Below the pieces are notes generated by a model. The model saw only the letters and a program-made list of their open reading frames with translations. It did not search any database and was not told the DNA's origin. 64,000 bases of DNA, from positions 1-64,000 of the forward strand of contig NZ_CP095399.1 in NCBI RefSeq assembly GCF_023008545.1, given 5' to 3'. This DNA comes from Natribaculum luteum (GTDB taxonomy: Archaea > Halobacteriota > Halobacteria > Halobacteriales > Natrialbaceae). The position numbers and the translations under genes were made by a program. How positions within the stretch are numbered: the first letter of the stretch is position 1; each line of letters starts with the position of its first letter. This document shows, piece after piece, positions 44,495 through 52,747 of the stretch.

Positions 44495-45133
44495 ATGACC
44501 CGTATCATGGTTCAAACCACATTGGAGATAATAGGCCTTATTTTCGGTCTTCTCGGGTCAATTATAGCAGTTAGTAATGAGTTTTCAACACTTCGTAAAA
44601 TTGGTATAAAGATCTCCAAAATAGCACCATGGTCACAGTGGGATCTTACCCTCTTGGATCAGGGGCTTGATACACTCCCTGAACGTCGGGTACGTAGTGA
44701 CCACGATGCATTTCTCCCGATGTTTGATTATCTCACCGAATCGGGCCAACCCACCACCAGGCCGTCATACACGGAGGAGGACTTAAAATTCATAGATGAG
44801 GTTAAGGATACAAATCTTCACAGATTAGCTGAAGATCTAATGGAATTAAAGCATCAGTCTCAAGAAGGAGATAAGGAGATGGAACAATTGTTGAATCGCA
44901 TGACAGGGTTCGTAGGTCAAATATCCGACGAAGAAATGTATTTTAGTTTATCTGATGATGGAAATGAGATTGTTTTTAATATTCCTCGCTATCCCAACCT
45001 CTCGGGCCAATCCTTTAATCGGTCGTATTACGAGGACCGATTGAATGCTGAGATTGATCGATTCTTTGTGCACACTGGCACTCTCTTGATCGGAATGGCA
45101 TTCGCTTTCCAAGGTCTTTCCCTCATATTTTAA
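44495..45133 (+). CDS. Membrane protein with two terminal helices
   Basis: The 212-residue product has a transmembrane helix near its N-terminus (TLEIIGLIFGLLGSIIAVS) and another at its C-terminus (GTLLIGMAFAFQGLSLIF), with a charged helical middle. ATG 44495 is preferred to the TTG at 44477. Codons are AT-rich, as in the helicase pair at 40.3-43.4 kb. No family is recognised. No gene was seen in 45134-45411. Confidence 0.65.
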   Translation: MTRIMVQTTLEIIGLIFGLLGSIIAVSNEFSTLRKIGIKISKIAPWSQWDLTLLDQGLDTLPERRVRSDHDAFLPMFDYLTESGQPTTRPSYTEEDLKFIDEVKDTNLHRLAEDLMELKHQSQEGDKEMEQLLNRMTGFVGQISDEEMYFSLSDDGNEIVFNIPRYPNLSGQSFNRSYYEDRLNAEIDRFFVHTGTLLIGMAFAFQGLSLIF

Positions 45134-45411
45134 TTATATAAAGCATAGAGTGATTTCATTCTCTGTCAGTCACAGCTTATTCTATACTGCATGATCCAAC
45201 CAATCTAAATTCGGATCACTTTAGCACTGACGCCTTGTATTTAGCACGACTCCGTCAACATCTCTGGTAGATGGTAGAAGTATCAACGCTAAATTCGCAC
45301 ATCTACTTACCGGCAAATTCACCGCAGCAGTCGGTGGATCAAACCAGTGAGAGAGTTCTCTGATACCCGTCGAGAACAAGGTTTAGTCAGGTCAGCGCGT
45401 AACTTCCCCGT

Positions 45412-46386
45412 ATGCCCTTTAGCGTCAGTTGGCACACGCTTCTCGAGCATCTGGATGAGCTGCCGGCGGACGCGACACTGATCACACCATTGTCGCACTC
45501 TCGCATCCATATCACAGATGCCCAAGAACACCGCGTTATCGTCCAGTTTGACGAGTCGAACGAGAAGCGTCCGCTCCAGCGCGATCAGTTCGAGACACTC
45601 TACCATCAGATACAGACCACACATGATGGGTTCGACCTCGACCGGCTCCCGCCAGATGCTGACCCGTATCCAGCGGTGTTGAGTGTTCATCCACGGTTCG
45701 AGATCGACGAAGATGCGGGTGTGATCGCAGAGACAGACGGACCGACGACGACCCAACTGGCCGACACAGCACATGAACCAGACACCGATGACGACCGAAC
45801 CGAACCCGACGGTCTGGACGTCTACTCGGATGCGCTGCTACTGATCGATGCGCTCGAGCGCCACGACGTAACTGACCTGCCTGAGTTGGAGACGGCCACA
45901 CTGGTGAATCTCTATACGCTGCTGTCGGATGTCCAGCGCGATGCTAACGACTTTCGCCAAGAGGTTGCTGACGTACTTCTCTCACGGCTTCATCACGACC
46001 GTCCTGTTGCCGGTCAGTACGGCTCCGTCCAGCGCACGAGTCGCCGTAACCGCTCGCTCAAAGATGACGAAGACGTCCTCTCCATGCTCGAGGCGGAAGG
46101 GATCGACCGCGAGCGCGTCATGAGCGTTGATCGCCAGAAGGTTGACGAAGCCCTCGAGGTAACGACGCTCACCGAGTCCGATATCTACGAGATCGATGAG
46201 AGCGAGTACGTTCGCAAGGCGGAGGTCGATGACGACGTCAAGGAGTCGCGCCTCCAGGGCTTGAAGGACCGACTTGCCGCCAGCGAGGAGACAGAAGCTG
46301 AGGAACTGCAACAGGAAATCGAAGCACTCGAAGAGCGTATCGATGATCTCACGAGCTTCCAGGCGGGGACGGAGATACAGGGATGA
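45412..46386 (+). CDS. Haloarchaeal plasmid protein with C-terminal coiled coil
   Basis: The 324-residue acidic protein has a small N-terminal domain (FSVSWHTLLEHLDELPADAT, IHITDAQEHRVIVQFDE), a linker rich in D/T, a middle helical domain (YSDALLLIDALERHDVTDLP) and a C-terminal coiled coil (about 280-318). The family is unknown to me. Its codon pattern is strongly coding. It may be structural or DNA-binding. Confidence 0.68.
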   Translation: MPFSVSWHTLLEHLDELPADATLITPLSHSRIHITDAQEHRVIVQFDESNEKRPLQRDQFETLYHQIQTTHDGFDLDRLPPDADPYPAVLSVHPRFEIDEDAGVIAETDGPTTTQLADTAHEPDTDDDRTEPDGLDVYSDALLLIDALERHDVTDLPELETATLVNLYTLLSDVQRDANDFRQEVADVLLSRLHHDRPVAGQYGSVQRTSRRNRSLKDDEDVLSMLEAEGIDRERVMSVDRQKVDEALEVTTLTESDIYEIDESEYVRKAEVDDDVKESRLQGLKDRLAASEETEAEELQQEIEALEERIDDLTSFQAGTEIQG

Positions 46387-46477
46387 CTGGTGACGGCTTT
46401 CGCGTCATCATGCACAGCGCAGGTGGTTGGCGGGATCTCTCTCAGTCGTTCTGCAATCTGACACTGGCAGTGTCGAG

Positions 46478-46705
46478 TTAGCCATTGTCCTCCTGCAAGC
46501 GGAGTTCGTTGGCCCGTCTCTCGAGCAGGCGGAGGATCGGAACACGTTGTTGGTGCTGGTTTTCATAGGCGATGCAGGCTCGAAGCGTCTCCATATCGTT
46601 GATCGTCGCGATGCTGGCATCAATCAGCCGTGTGTTTGGTGCCTCGAGCCGCTGAGCTGGTGAGAGTTCGCTCGAGTTTGGAGGTTGCTTTGGTGTATCG
46701 CTCAT
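46478..46705 (-). CDS. Small helical protein, 75 residues
   Basis: The product MSDTPKQPPNSSELSPAQ... is helical after residue 15, ending ILRLLERRANELRLQEDNG. Its leader carries a hairpin, TGCCTC-loop-GAGGCA, which ends 7 bases before the ATG and might hide or present the start. No family is recognised. Confidence 0.55.
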   Translation of the reverse strand: MSDTPKQPPNSSELSPAQRLEAPNTRLIDASIATINDMETLRACIAYENQHQQRVPILRLLERRANELRLQEDNG

Positions 46706-46829
46706 TGGATGTTGCCTCTACCCCTGTTGAGGCACGAAAAACTGCATTGCTCTCTGGTTTTTCCGCAAGTGAGAGATGACCACGTGCTACGGTAAGTACG
46801 GGGGAAGCACCGGTCGTTCGATGCAGCGG

Positions 46830-47381
46830 TTATACGGTTCGAAGGTCATCTGTCGCCTGTGACCGGATGGCGGCTGCTGCGACTTCGTCGGCTCTCTTGA
46901 TGAGTTCCGCTTCGATCGTCGCCGGCTCGACCGGCGTTCGGCTCGTATGGGAGAGCACGATGTGTGCCAGTTCGACTGGCAGGTCCACTGTTGCAACGAC
47001 GTAGACTCCGTAGTAGGGATGTCCGAGCAGGTTGTAGACCGGCGTCTCGGCCATCCCGTCGAATTCGGCGAGTTTGCTCACGTCGTGGATGAGTGCACCA
47101 GCAACTACCGTATCCACTGAGAGCGTGACCTCGCGCCGCTCAAGAAGTGTCTCTGCGAGCGCGACGGCACAGGCAGTTACGTCCCGAACGTGGCTTACCA
47201 GCCGTTCGTTCTCCAACCCTAACGCACGCTGTGTTGGAGGCAGCCACGGTACCTCGGTGAGGTCGTCGATGTCGTTCTCTTCGATGGCCGTCGCCCACGC
47301 ACTGGTAACGCCCGCTCGAAGATTGTCGTCTTCGATCACCTCGAGTTCGGGAAACGCGGCCCTGACTACATCCTCGCTCAT
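46830..47381 (-). CDS. HD-domain phosphohydrolase
   Basis: The protein shows the HD signature: a leading H in LVSHVRDVTACAVALAE, the doublet in VAGALIHDVSKLAEFD, later H residues (LLGHPYYGVY, HIVLSHTSR) and a distal D in KRADEVAAAA. HD enzymes remove phosphates from nucleotides or cyclic nucleotides. The start is placed at 47381 because a TATA-like CTTTTAGTGG lies about 27-30 bases upstream; an in-frame ATG at 47435 exists. The substrate is not known. Confidence 0.75.
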   Translation of the reverse strand: MSEDVVRAAFPELEVIEDDNLRAGVTSAWATAIEENDIDDLTEVPWLPPTQRALGLENERLVSHVRDVTACAVALAETLLERREVTLSVDTVVAGALIHDVSKLAEFDGMAETPVYNLLGHPYYGVYVVATVDLPVELAHIVLSHTSRTPVEPATIEAELIKRADEVAAAAIRSQATDDLRTV

Positions 47382-47461
47382 GTCTCTGCTGTCAGTATTG
47401 ACCACTAAAAGTACCCGCCGTGCAGTGATGCTCACTGCGCAGCTTGCGCTCTCACCTGCTG

Positions 47462-47827
47462 TTAGCGTTCTGCGCCATAGACGATTTTCGAGGGGGCTTC
47501 GTAGCCACAGTCAGGACAGGCGAACCATCGTTTGACCTTCGCACCAGCGGCAGATTTCTGGCCGACGATGACGTCGTCGTTCGGACACTCAGGACAAGCG
47601 AGTTCGGGGGCTGGTTTGTCCCGGAGTGCATCCCGAACGCTGGTCGCCTCCTTCGTCTCGAAGCCGCGCGACCACACTGGATAGCCGTCGACGAGAATCG
47701 CTGCCCGCCACTTGTACGCGTAGGAGTCCGGTGCACGATGCAGGACGGCTCGCGCTCCAGTCTCCGTGTTTCGATATGCCAGCGTGGGTGTTCGGCTCTC
47801 TCGTGTCCAGTTGGTGATTCGGGGCAT
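47462..47827 (-). CDS. Zinc-ribbon protein, 121 residues
   Basis: The product has an N-terminal strand-rich domain (MPRITNWTRESRTPTLAYRN) that resembles a small haloarchaeal family, and a C-terminal ribbon with CPECPNDDV and FACPDCGYEAPS, two CxxC knuckles that would bind zinc. It lies 6 bases downstream of the next gene (47834-48334), so they are probably one transcript. Function unknown. Confidence 0.68.
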   Translation of the reverse strand: MPRITNWTRESRTPTLAYRNTETGARAVLHRAPDSYAYKWRAAILVDGYPVWSRGFETKEATSVRDALRDKPAPELACPECPNDDVIVGQKSAAGAKVKRWFACPDCGYEAPSKIVYGAER

Positions 47828-47833
47828 GATTAC

Positions 47834-48334
47834 TCAGAAATGGACATCTGCCGGTACGATCCAGCATGTCTCGCGCTCATCAATCTCCTCGAGGAGGCGA
47901 TCGAGATGTCCGCGATGGCGGATGCCTGTCGCGTGTTGATCATACAGGCAGATCGACGGGCCACGGGAAGCACCGACCTGCTGGAAGGCGTGCCGAGCGA
48001 GGCCCTCATCGCGCATGATCTCATCGTCGCTGCGTTCCTCGAGTGCTTGCTTCACCCGATTCAGATTTCGTTGGAACGTTTCCGTCGTAGTCTCCCAGGC
48101 CCGCTCGAGGAGTTCTTCACCTTCGTCGGACGTAACGGGCGCAGCCGCCGGCAGGTCGCCCCACCGTGCTTTTCCAGCCACTGTCGTCTCCTCTTCGTCG
48201 AAGGTGACGTAGTAGTCGAACACTGCACAAGAATCCGGCTCCGTGCCAACCAGTCGGGCGAACACGGTCTTTCCGGTTGACAGTGCCTCGTCTGCTGTCG
48301 ATGCCTCTACCAGTGCGTAAATTAACATATGCAT
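47834..48334 (-). CDS. Haloarchaeal plasmid protein, paralogue of the one at 49519
   Basis: The 166-residue protein shares with the product of 49519-50403 the series MLIYALVEASTADEAL, WGDLPAAAPVTSDEGEELL and a C-terminal LYDQ...HRGHLDRLLEEI...CWIVPADVHF. Two copies a few genes apart suggest local duplication. It has no known motif. A hairpin leader shared with the gene at 44140 lies 57 bases upstream of the ATG. Confidence 0.68.
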   Translation of the reverse strand: MHMLIYALVEASTADEALSTGKTVFARLVGTEPDSCAVFDYYVTFDEEETTVAGKARWGDLPAAAPVTSDEGEELLERAWETTTETFQRNLNRVKQALEERSDDEIMRDEGLARHAFQQVGASRGPSICLYDQHATGIRHRGHLDRLLEEIDERETCWIVPADVHF

Positions 48335-48390
48335 CTGGGATACCTCACTGTCCCGACGCTCTGGTCAGTACTCGTCTGTTCTCACTCAGA

Positions 48391-48413
48391 GCGCCGGCAG
48401 CCATCACCGGCGC
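48391..48413 (-). other. Hairpin leader element, copy 2
   Basis: A perfect 7-bp stem, GCGCCGG with CCGGCGC, encloses a 9-base loop upstream of the ATG at 48334. The loop and one arm match the element at 44166-44192, and the other arm differs in a way that keeps pairing. That supports a conserved RNA structure. Confidence 0.5.
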
Positions 48414-48592
48414 ACAAAATCACGGTGCAACGCGTCTGTCTCTCGGAGGAGAACGATCCGGATCGGTAGTAGCATCAACAGCGATCGTCAGGTCGCTCGA
48501 CTCGTCGACAGCTTCGAATTGGCTGCGGGTGCCTTCCGAAACTGCACCCCTGCTTGAGCGAAGCACATCATAGAAGATTCGTGAATGATTTC

Positions 48593-48631
48593 TTTCAACT
48601 CACCTTTATTGAATCAGCCGATAAGTAGATG
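48593..48631. repeat. 39-bp dispersed repeat, copy A
   Basis: This stretch matches 57108-57146 at 33 of 39 bases and ends GCCGATAAGTAGATG. Related cores (TACTTACCG or its complement) occur at 45304, 53648 and 57454. It may be the end of a small mobile element. Confidence 0.5.
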
Positions 48632-48637
48632 TGGCTA

Positions 48638-48799
48638 CTATTTGCTTTCAATTTCGACAAGAGATTTAATCCCACACTGACAATGCGGGTACCTTCCCTT
48701 CCGTCTTATTTTCCCATCAGGAAGCCGAATCGCGGGATAAACGGCTTCACAGTTAGGACAGATGGCGACGATCTCCTGTCCAGTCCGAGTGTTGCTCAT
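48638..48799 (-). CDS. Small zinc-binding protein, 53 residues
   Basis: From the ATG at 48799 the protein reads MSNTRTGQEIVAICPNCEAV and later GRYPHCQCGIKSLVEI. The CPNC and CQC groups form a likely zinc ribbon. Typical of the tiny zinc proteins that abound in haloarchaea. It starts just after a dispersed repeat that lies beyond its stop. Confidence 0.6.
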   Translation of the reverse strand: MSNTRTGQEIVAICPNCEAVYPAIRLPDGKIRRKGRYPHCQCGIKSLVEIESK

Positions 48800-48944
48800 T
48801 CGAGATAATCGGGCCGACAACGCCCACACAGATATATCAGTGCGTATAGACTCATAACGAGAAATCACTATTATTGTCTGAAGACCTGCATCCTATTGGC
48901 CATATGTAAGGTTTTTCACCTCAGAGGTCGTGTGCTGACATGAC

Positions 48945-49139
48945 ATGGATGGAATACCTGAAAACGCCTCTTCAACCGATACTTCGGATCAAAATGAACT
49001 TATCCATGTCGTAATCGAAGACCCGGGAGAAGCTGACAAGTGTGTGTTTTTCCCAGGAAATGCAACAGCTGATGAGCTACATACAAAGTGGATTCTTGCT
49101 CTCGAGGATTCGTACGTCCACCTAAAAGATGCTCAATAG
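48945..49139 (+). CDS. Small acidic haloarchaeal protein, 64 residues
   Basis: The product includes LIHVVIEDPGEADKCVFFPG and ELHTKWILALEDSYVHLKD, a small strand-turn-helix domain. I recall similar short haloarchaeal proteins with an IEDP...CVFFP pattern but no function. A TATA-like GGTTTTTCACC is about 30 bases before the ATG. Confidence 0.6.
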   Translation: MDGIPENASSTDTSDQNELIHVVIEDPGEADKCVFFPGNATADELHTKWILALEDSYVHLKDAQ

Positions 49140-49205
49140 TCCGCTTGTACTGACCGTTCACTACAGCGTCAAATGGGTCCGTGACCGATCCTATGACCCG
49201 CTCGG

Positions 49206-49394
49206 TTAGGAATCAATGTGGGTATCAGTAGATTCACCACGCTCTGGTCGAGTGAGAAGACTCACTTCCTCCAAGAGCGCCGTTGCTGTCTCGATACGTT
49301 CTCTGTCTGCGTCAGTCAGCTGATCGCCCTCGAGATGGTTGAGTTGGCTGAGTGCACGATGCAGTCTGTATCCTGGTGTGTTTCGTGGGTCCAT
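49206..49394 (-). CDS. Small helical protein, 62 residues
   Basis: From ATG 49394 the product begins MDPRNTPGYRLHRALSQLNH and is largely helical. An in-frame extension to 49466 is less likely. No motif was found. Real coding is supported by third-position GC only. Confidence 0.5.
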   Translation of the reverse strand: MDPRNTPGYRLHRALSQLNHLEGDQLTDADRERIETATALLEEVSLLTRPERGESTDTHIDS

Positions 49395-49518
49395 TGAATG
49401 CGCCTCGGCCGATCGCGGCGCAGACAAACATGACACGATAGCACGGGCGATCGGTCTGTTAACCAACAGCCACGCTGCACCATTCCTGTCTGTTGGTTAA
49501 GACATGACGCGGAGCAAG

Positions 49519-50403
49519 TCATTCTGGGCTCGGCCCATAGCGCGGTGTCCCGCAGATCTGGCACTCCCAGATTGCGTGGCCGGTCCAGATTTCGTCGGGA
49601 ACCGATTCATGAGCGCTGAATCGATGATCGGTTGTGCGTCCACACTGGTGACACTCGAGGCGTTCTTTGGTGGGAATGCCACTGCCCTGATGCTCAGATT
49701 CACGTTCTTTAGGTGCCTGCTGGAGGGCAATTGCAGGAACTAGCCACGCATCATCACCGGCGTTGTCGAGCAGCGTCGCAAGTCGCTGCTCATCGCGAAT
49801 GCTGGACCCACCCTCGTCGTAGAGATAGGTTGTTGGTTCGCAGTCGCTATCCACCGCTGATTGGTCAGTCCACGCTGTTCGATCGCGGGCGGCCGCGAGA
49901 AGTTGCTCACCGTCAGTGGACGTGATCTGTGCTGCAGCAGGAAGCACGGGCCACTGATCTGTCAATTGGGCTGCAGGCTCGTCCTCGAGATCGTAGATGA
50001 TCGTGCAGTCGTCGACAGCCTGTTCGGTCGCACTCGAGGCAAGGAGTGTCGCAGCGGCCCCACCTTTCGCGACAGCGCCGTAGAACGTCGACGACTCGAC
50101 AAGCATGTGGACGACGCCGAAGAGTGTCCATTCTGTCGCTGGTGCGTCTGTCTCTGAGGAGGAGTTCTCGAGATGATTGGTGAGACAGAACAGGCATTTG
50201 GTCTGATCAGCTGGGATCGGTGCGTCACAGGAACGACACTCAGTGTCTGTTTCCGTTGGAGTGTCTGGATATCCAGTCGTCGCTGTTGCAACTCGCTGTC
50301 GATTTGGCTCACCCTCAGTACACTCTCTGAGTCTCTCATCTGGGATATGCGACGCTTCGCCGGTCGGACGAAGCTCCTCGAAGTCAGAATCTCGATCAGT
50401 CAT
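49519..50403 (-). CDS. Zinc-ribbon plasmid protein, paralogue of 47834-48334
   Basis: The 294-residue protein has an N-terminal zinc knuckle (CRSCDAPIPADQTKCLFC near residues 57-74), a middle domain related to the product of 47834-48334 (FGVVHMLVESSTFYGAV, QWPVLPAAAQITSTDGEQLL, AWLVPAIAL) and a C-terminal ribbon with CHQCGRTTDHR and WECQICGTPRYG. The two ribbons may hold a nucleic-acid or protein-binding surface. Function unknown. Confidence 0.7.
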   Translation of the reverse strand: MTDRDSDFEELRPTGEASHIPDERLRECTEGEPNRQRVATATTGYPDTPTETDTECRSCDAPIPADQTKCLFCLTNHLENSSSETDAPATEWTLFGVVHMLVESSTFYGAVAKGGAAATLLASSATEQAVDDCTIIYDLEDEPAAQLTDQWPVLPAAAQITSTDGEQLLAAARDRTAWTDQSAVDSDCEPTTYLYDEGGSSIRDEQRLATLLDNAGDDAWLVPAIALQQAPKERESEHQGSGIPTKERLECHQCGRTTDHRFSAHESVPDEIWTGHAIWECQICGTPRYGPSPE

Positions 50404-50488
50404 TAGTGGGTAGTGGGTTGTATTGCCTCACGTCTTGATCAGGTTCCAGTCCGGTAGAGAAGATCTCGGGAATAAGTTCACTTGGACG

Positions 50489-50626
50489 CTATTGCTGCCG
50501 AAGTCCTGCTTCTCGAGCTTCACGGTTGCTGGCACAATGAATACACGCTGGCAGATCACCATCAACAGCAAAAACCCGGTAGTAGTTCTCTGTGACATGA
50601 GAGCCACACCCATCACATTCTGGCAT
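50489..50626 (-). CDS. Tiny zinc-binding protein, 45 residues
   Basis: Translation from the ATG at 50626 gives MPECDGCGSHVTENYYRVFA, then DGDLPACIHCASNREAREAG and a stop at 50489. The CDGC and CIHC pairs form a compact zinc site. It was found by reading the strand directly and is shorter than most annotation cut-offs. Confidence 0.6.
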   Translation of the reverse strand: MPECDGCGSHVTENYYRVFAVDGDLPACIHCASNREAREAGLRQQ

Positions 50627-50701
50627 TATCCAAACCTATGTTGTTACTCCAGTAAATATCTTGTTCCAATACTTGTGTAGTTTTTCTCAATGGCATTCTA
50701 T

Positions 50702-50887
50702 CTAAGTGGGATTGACTCTTTTCTGGGTCTGGTATTGTTGCGGTTCGAGAAGGAATCCACAGTCTTCACAACGAGTTTCGACTGCGTTGGTGGTCACTCG
50801 TCCATTGCATTTGGGGCACGGACTGGCGCTCGAGTTGGGCTGGACATCTTCGTCGAATGTTGTCTCGTAAACCTCTCTGAAAGCCAT
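50702..50887 (-). CDS. Stand-alone TFIIB-type zinc ribbon protein, 61 residues
   Basis: From ATG 50887 the protein is MAFREVYETTFDEDVQ, followed by the ribbon CPKCNGRVTTNAVETRCEDC and GFLLEPQQY. The CxxC-x15-CxxCG pattern and VETRCEDCG match the N-terminal ribbon of TFB, but there are no cyclin folds. Such fragments could modulate transcription initiation by competing with TFB for polymerase. That is inference. Confidence 0.68.
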   Translation of the reverse strand: MAFREVYETTFDEDVQPNSSASPCPKCNGRVTTNAVETRCEDCGFLLEPQQYQTQKRVNPT

Positions 50888-51114
50888 GGTGTTCACGAAG
50901 GGCAATGAGCAACTCTGACTGCCCCTCACTCCACTCGTGGGGCACAGAAACCACTCTCTCAGTAGACAGTAGCAGTGTTCCTTTATTCAGGGCTCTTCGT
51001 GAAACTCGCGATAAATACCGGTGAAGGAGCGATCACGAAAGACACGGACTCAGCCGTACGAGTCTAAAAACGAAATCGTTGTTCACGGTCGCCAAGGCGA
51101 CAATGAAGTCGGAA

Positions 51115-51309
51115 TTAGTTGCGGACGACGTTCGTCGCGCGGGGACCCTTGGGGGCCTGTTCGATATCGAAGTCAATGTCTGTGCCTTCTTCGAGGTCCG
51201 GACCGCCAACGTCTTCCATGTGGAAGAACACGTCGTCGTCCGCATCGTCCGTCGAAATGAAACCGTAGCCGCCTGTGTCGTTGAAGAAATCAACCGTACC
51301 GTTTGCCAT
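51115..51309 (-). CDS. cspA: Cold-shock protein
   Basis: The 64-residue protein is a single cold-shock OB-fold: NGTVDFFNDTGGYGFIS holds RNP1 (GGYGFI) and DDVFFHMEDV holds RNP2. It binds single-stranded RNA or DNA and melts secondary structure. The acidic surface is typical of haloarchaeal CspA. A TATA-like ATACTTAACC lies about 30-40 bases before the ATG. Confidence 0.93.
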   Translation of the reverse strand: MANGTVDFFNDTGGYGFISTDDADDDVFFHMEDVGGPDLEEGTDIDFDIEQAPKGPRATNVVRN

Positions 51310-51778
51310 TACACTAACTCAAAATACGACTATACGGTTAAGTATTCCGCATTTGTTTTCAAAAGCCGCCAACAACGATTACAAAATCCTAAAATATCGT
51401 GCGTATGTGGATGCTTAACCACTATTTGGCAAGAGTTGGGCCAATAGTGTCTGGTATGTCACAATGGCGGAAGACTTTCGATGTATCCACAGTTCTCTTA
51501 GTTTGGTGTAGTCCGTGTTCTCGCGAGTAGGTGTGAACAGTCTGCCGTTCAGTTTGCACGCATAGTTACCAAACCGAGATGGGGTATTTTCACACCTGGC
51601 TTTGGATAAAGAAACTTCCTTCTAACCGCTAGGTGGCGGCAACGCCGTGGAACGGATTCATGCTGTGGCGAAAGCCCGGCAGCGCAACGGCCACCGGCCG
51701 TGAGCAGCCCGGACCGTGGAGGTGGTGGGAGGTGGCGGTGACTGCGTTCACACCAGCAAAAAAGGGGCTCAGGCCTGG
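51310..51778. other. Intergenic region with cspA promoter and a downstream terminator
   Basis: No gene was seen. The left end holds the cspA promoter. An imperfect inverted repeat, ACTATTTGGC and GCCAATAGT, lies near 51421-51451. At the right end, on the minus strand, GGGGCTCAGGCCTG-type sequence followed by TTTTTT near 51752-51765 probably ends transcription of the OB-fold gene. Confidence 0.45.
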
Positions 51779-52675
51779 CTATTCCCACCAGCGGCCGCGC
51801 TCGGGGAAGTGAATCGTCGACCACCCGGTCACGGCCAGTGAGACACGGCCTTCGTGCCAGTTCCGGGCAGCCTTGTGAATGCGCACCTGCTCGCCTTCCT
51901 CGATCCACGGTGCGTCTGATGACTTCCAGATGGTCACACGCGTCTGGCCACTGTCGTCTGCGATGAGACCAACCTGCGCGATACTCGGATGTGAGGGATC
52001 CCACAGGGTTTCGACACGCCCTTCGATGCTCACCTCCTTCCGAGAGACTTCCTCGAGTTTTCCAATGGGGATGACGTGTCCGGGTGCCGTCTGCAGCTCC
52101 TCGAACACGTTGACGACCGCACTCGTCAGGTCCTGACCACTGACGACGGACTCTCCCAACCGCCGGCTGATCGCCGCTCGAGACCAACCATCCAACCGCT
52201 TTGCGAGTCGCATCGACTGCTTGTTCACGGCCGCCAACTGCTCTTGGGTAAGTTCTGTCCGGGGATCCGCCCGCTCCGGGTCCGCCATTGGGTCCACGCT
52301 CGCCGCCCGTTTCTGGAATTCCACACGCCGCGCTTTGTTCTGGTCCGCAGCGATCGTTCGCGTTCGTTTCTCACGACCTTCTTGTGTCCCTATCTCGGCC
52401 TGTGCACTGATTCGCTCAAGTTCATCCTCTCGTGCTCGAATGCGCTCTTCCTGTTCGAGGGTCGCGCCAGAGATCCGCTCATCATCTGTATCGACGATCC
52501 CGTCTGGGTGGTTTGCATCCACCTTTGCTTGGACCTCTTGCTCAACCGTTGCCTCGAATTCCGGCGTCTCGTCGACGACCGGGAAGCCGTCTTCATCGAC
52601 CGCCTGCTCGTCCGCCTGTTTGAGTTCCTGTTCATCAACCGTAACGACCTTGCTACTCGAGTTGTTACTAGACAT
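51779..52675 (-). CDS. OB-fold single-stranded DNA-binding protein (RPA-like)
   Basis: The 298-residue protein has an acidic N-terminal half with a helical coiled region (about 70-125). A helical domain follows (LAAVNKQSMRLAKRLDGWSR), and a C-terminal OB fold starts at VSIEGRVETLWDPSHPSIAQ and includes LIADDSGQTRVTIWKSSDAPW and VRIHKAARNWHEGRVSLAV. This resembles haloarchaeal RPA-type proteins that bind single strands in replication and repair. The leader is long, with a CCGCGATG hairpin about 50 bases upstream of the ATG. Confidence 0.83.
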   Translation of the reverse strand: MSSNNSSSKVVTVDEQELKQADEQAVDEDGFPVVDETPEFEATVEQEVQAKVDANHPDGIVDTDDERISGATLEQEERIRAREDELERISAQAEIGTQEGREKRTRTIAADQNKARRVEFQKRAASVDPMADPERADPRTELTQEQLAAVNKQSMRLAKRLDGWSRAAISRRLGESVVSGQDLTSAVVNVFEELQTAPGHVIPIGKLEEVSRKEVSIEGRVETLWDPSHPSIAQVGLIADDSGQTRVTIWKSSDAPWIEEGEQVRIHKAARNWHEGRVSLAVTGWSTIHFPERGRWWE

Positions 52676-52725
52676 TGGTGTACTAACACCTGAAGGCGTT
52701 CACGCGCCTGCCACCGCGATGTCCC

Positions 52726-52747
52726 AGCATCGCGGTTTTCCGACGAC
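52726..52747 (-). other. Perfect hairpin in the leader of the OB-fold gene
   Basis: On the minus strand CCGCGATG pairs with CATCGCGG around the 6-base loop CTGGGA. A hairpin with the loop CTGGAA stands before the gene at 31022. They may be bound by the same factor. Confidence 0.5.
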
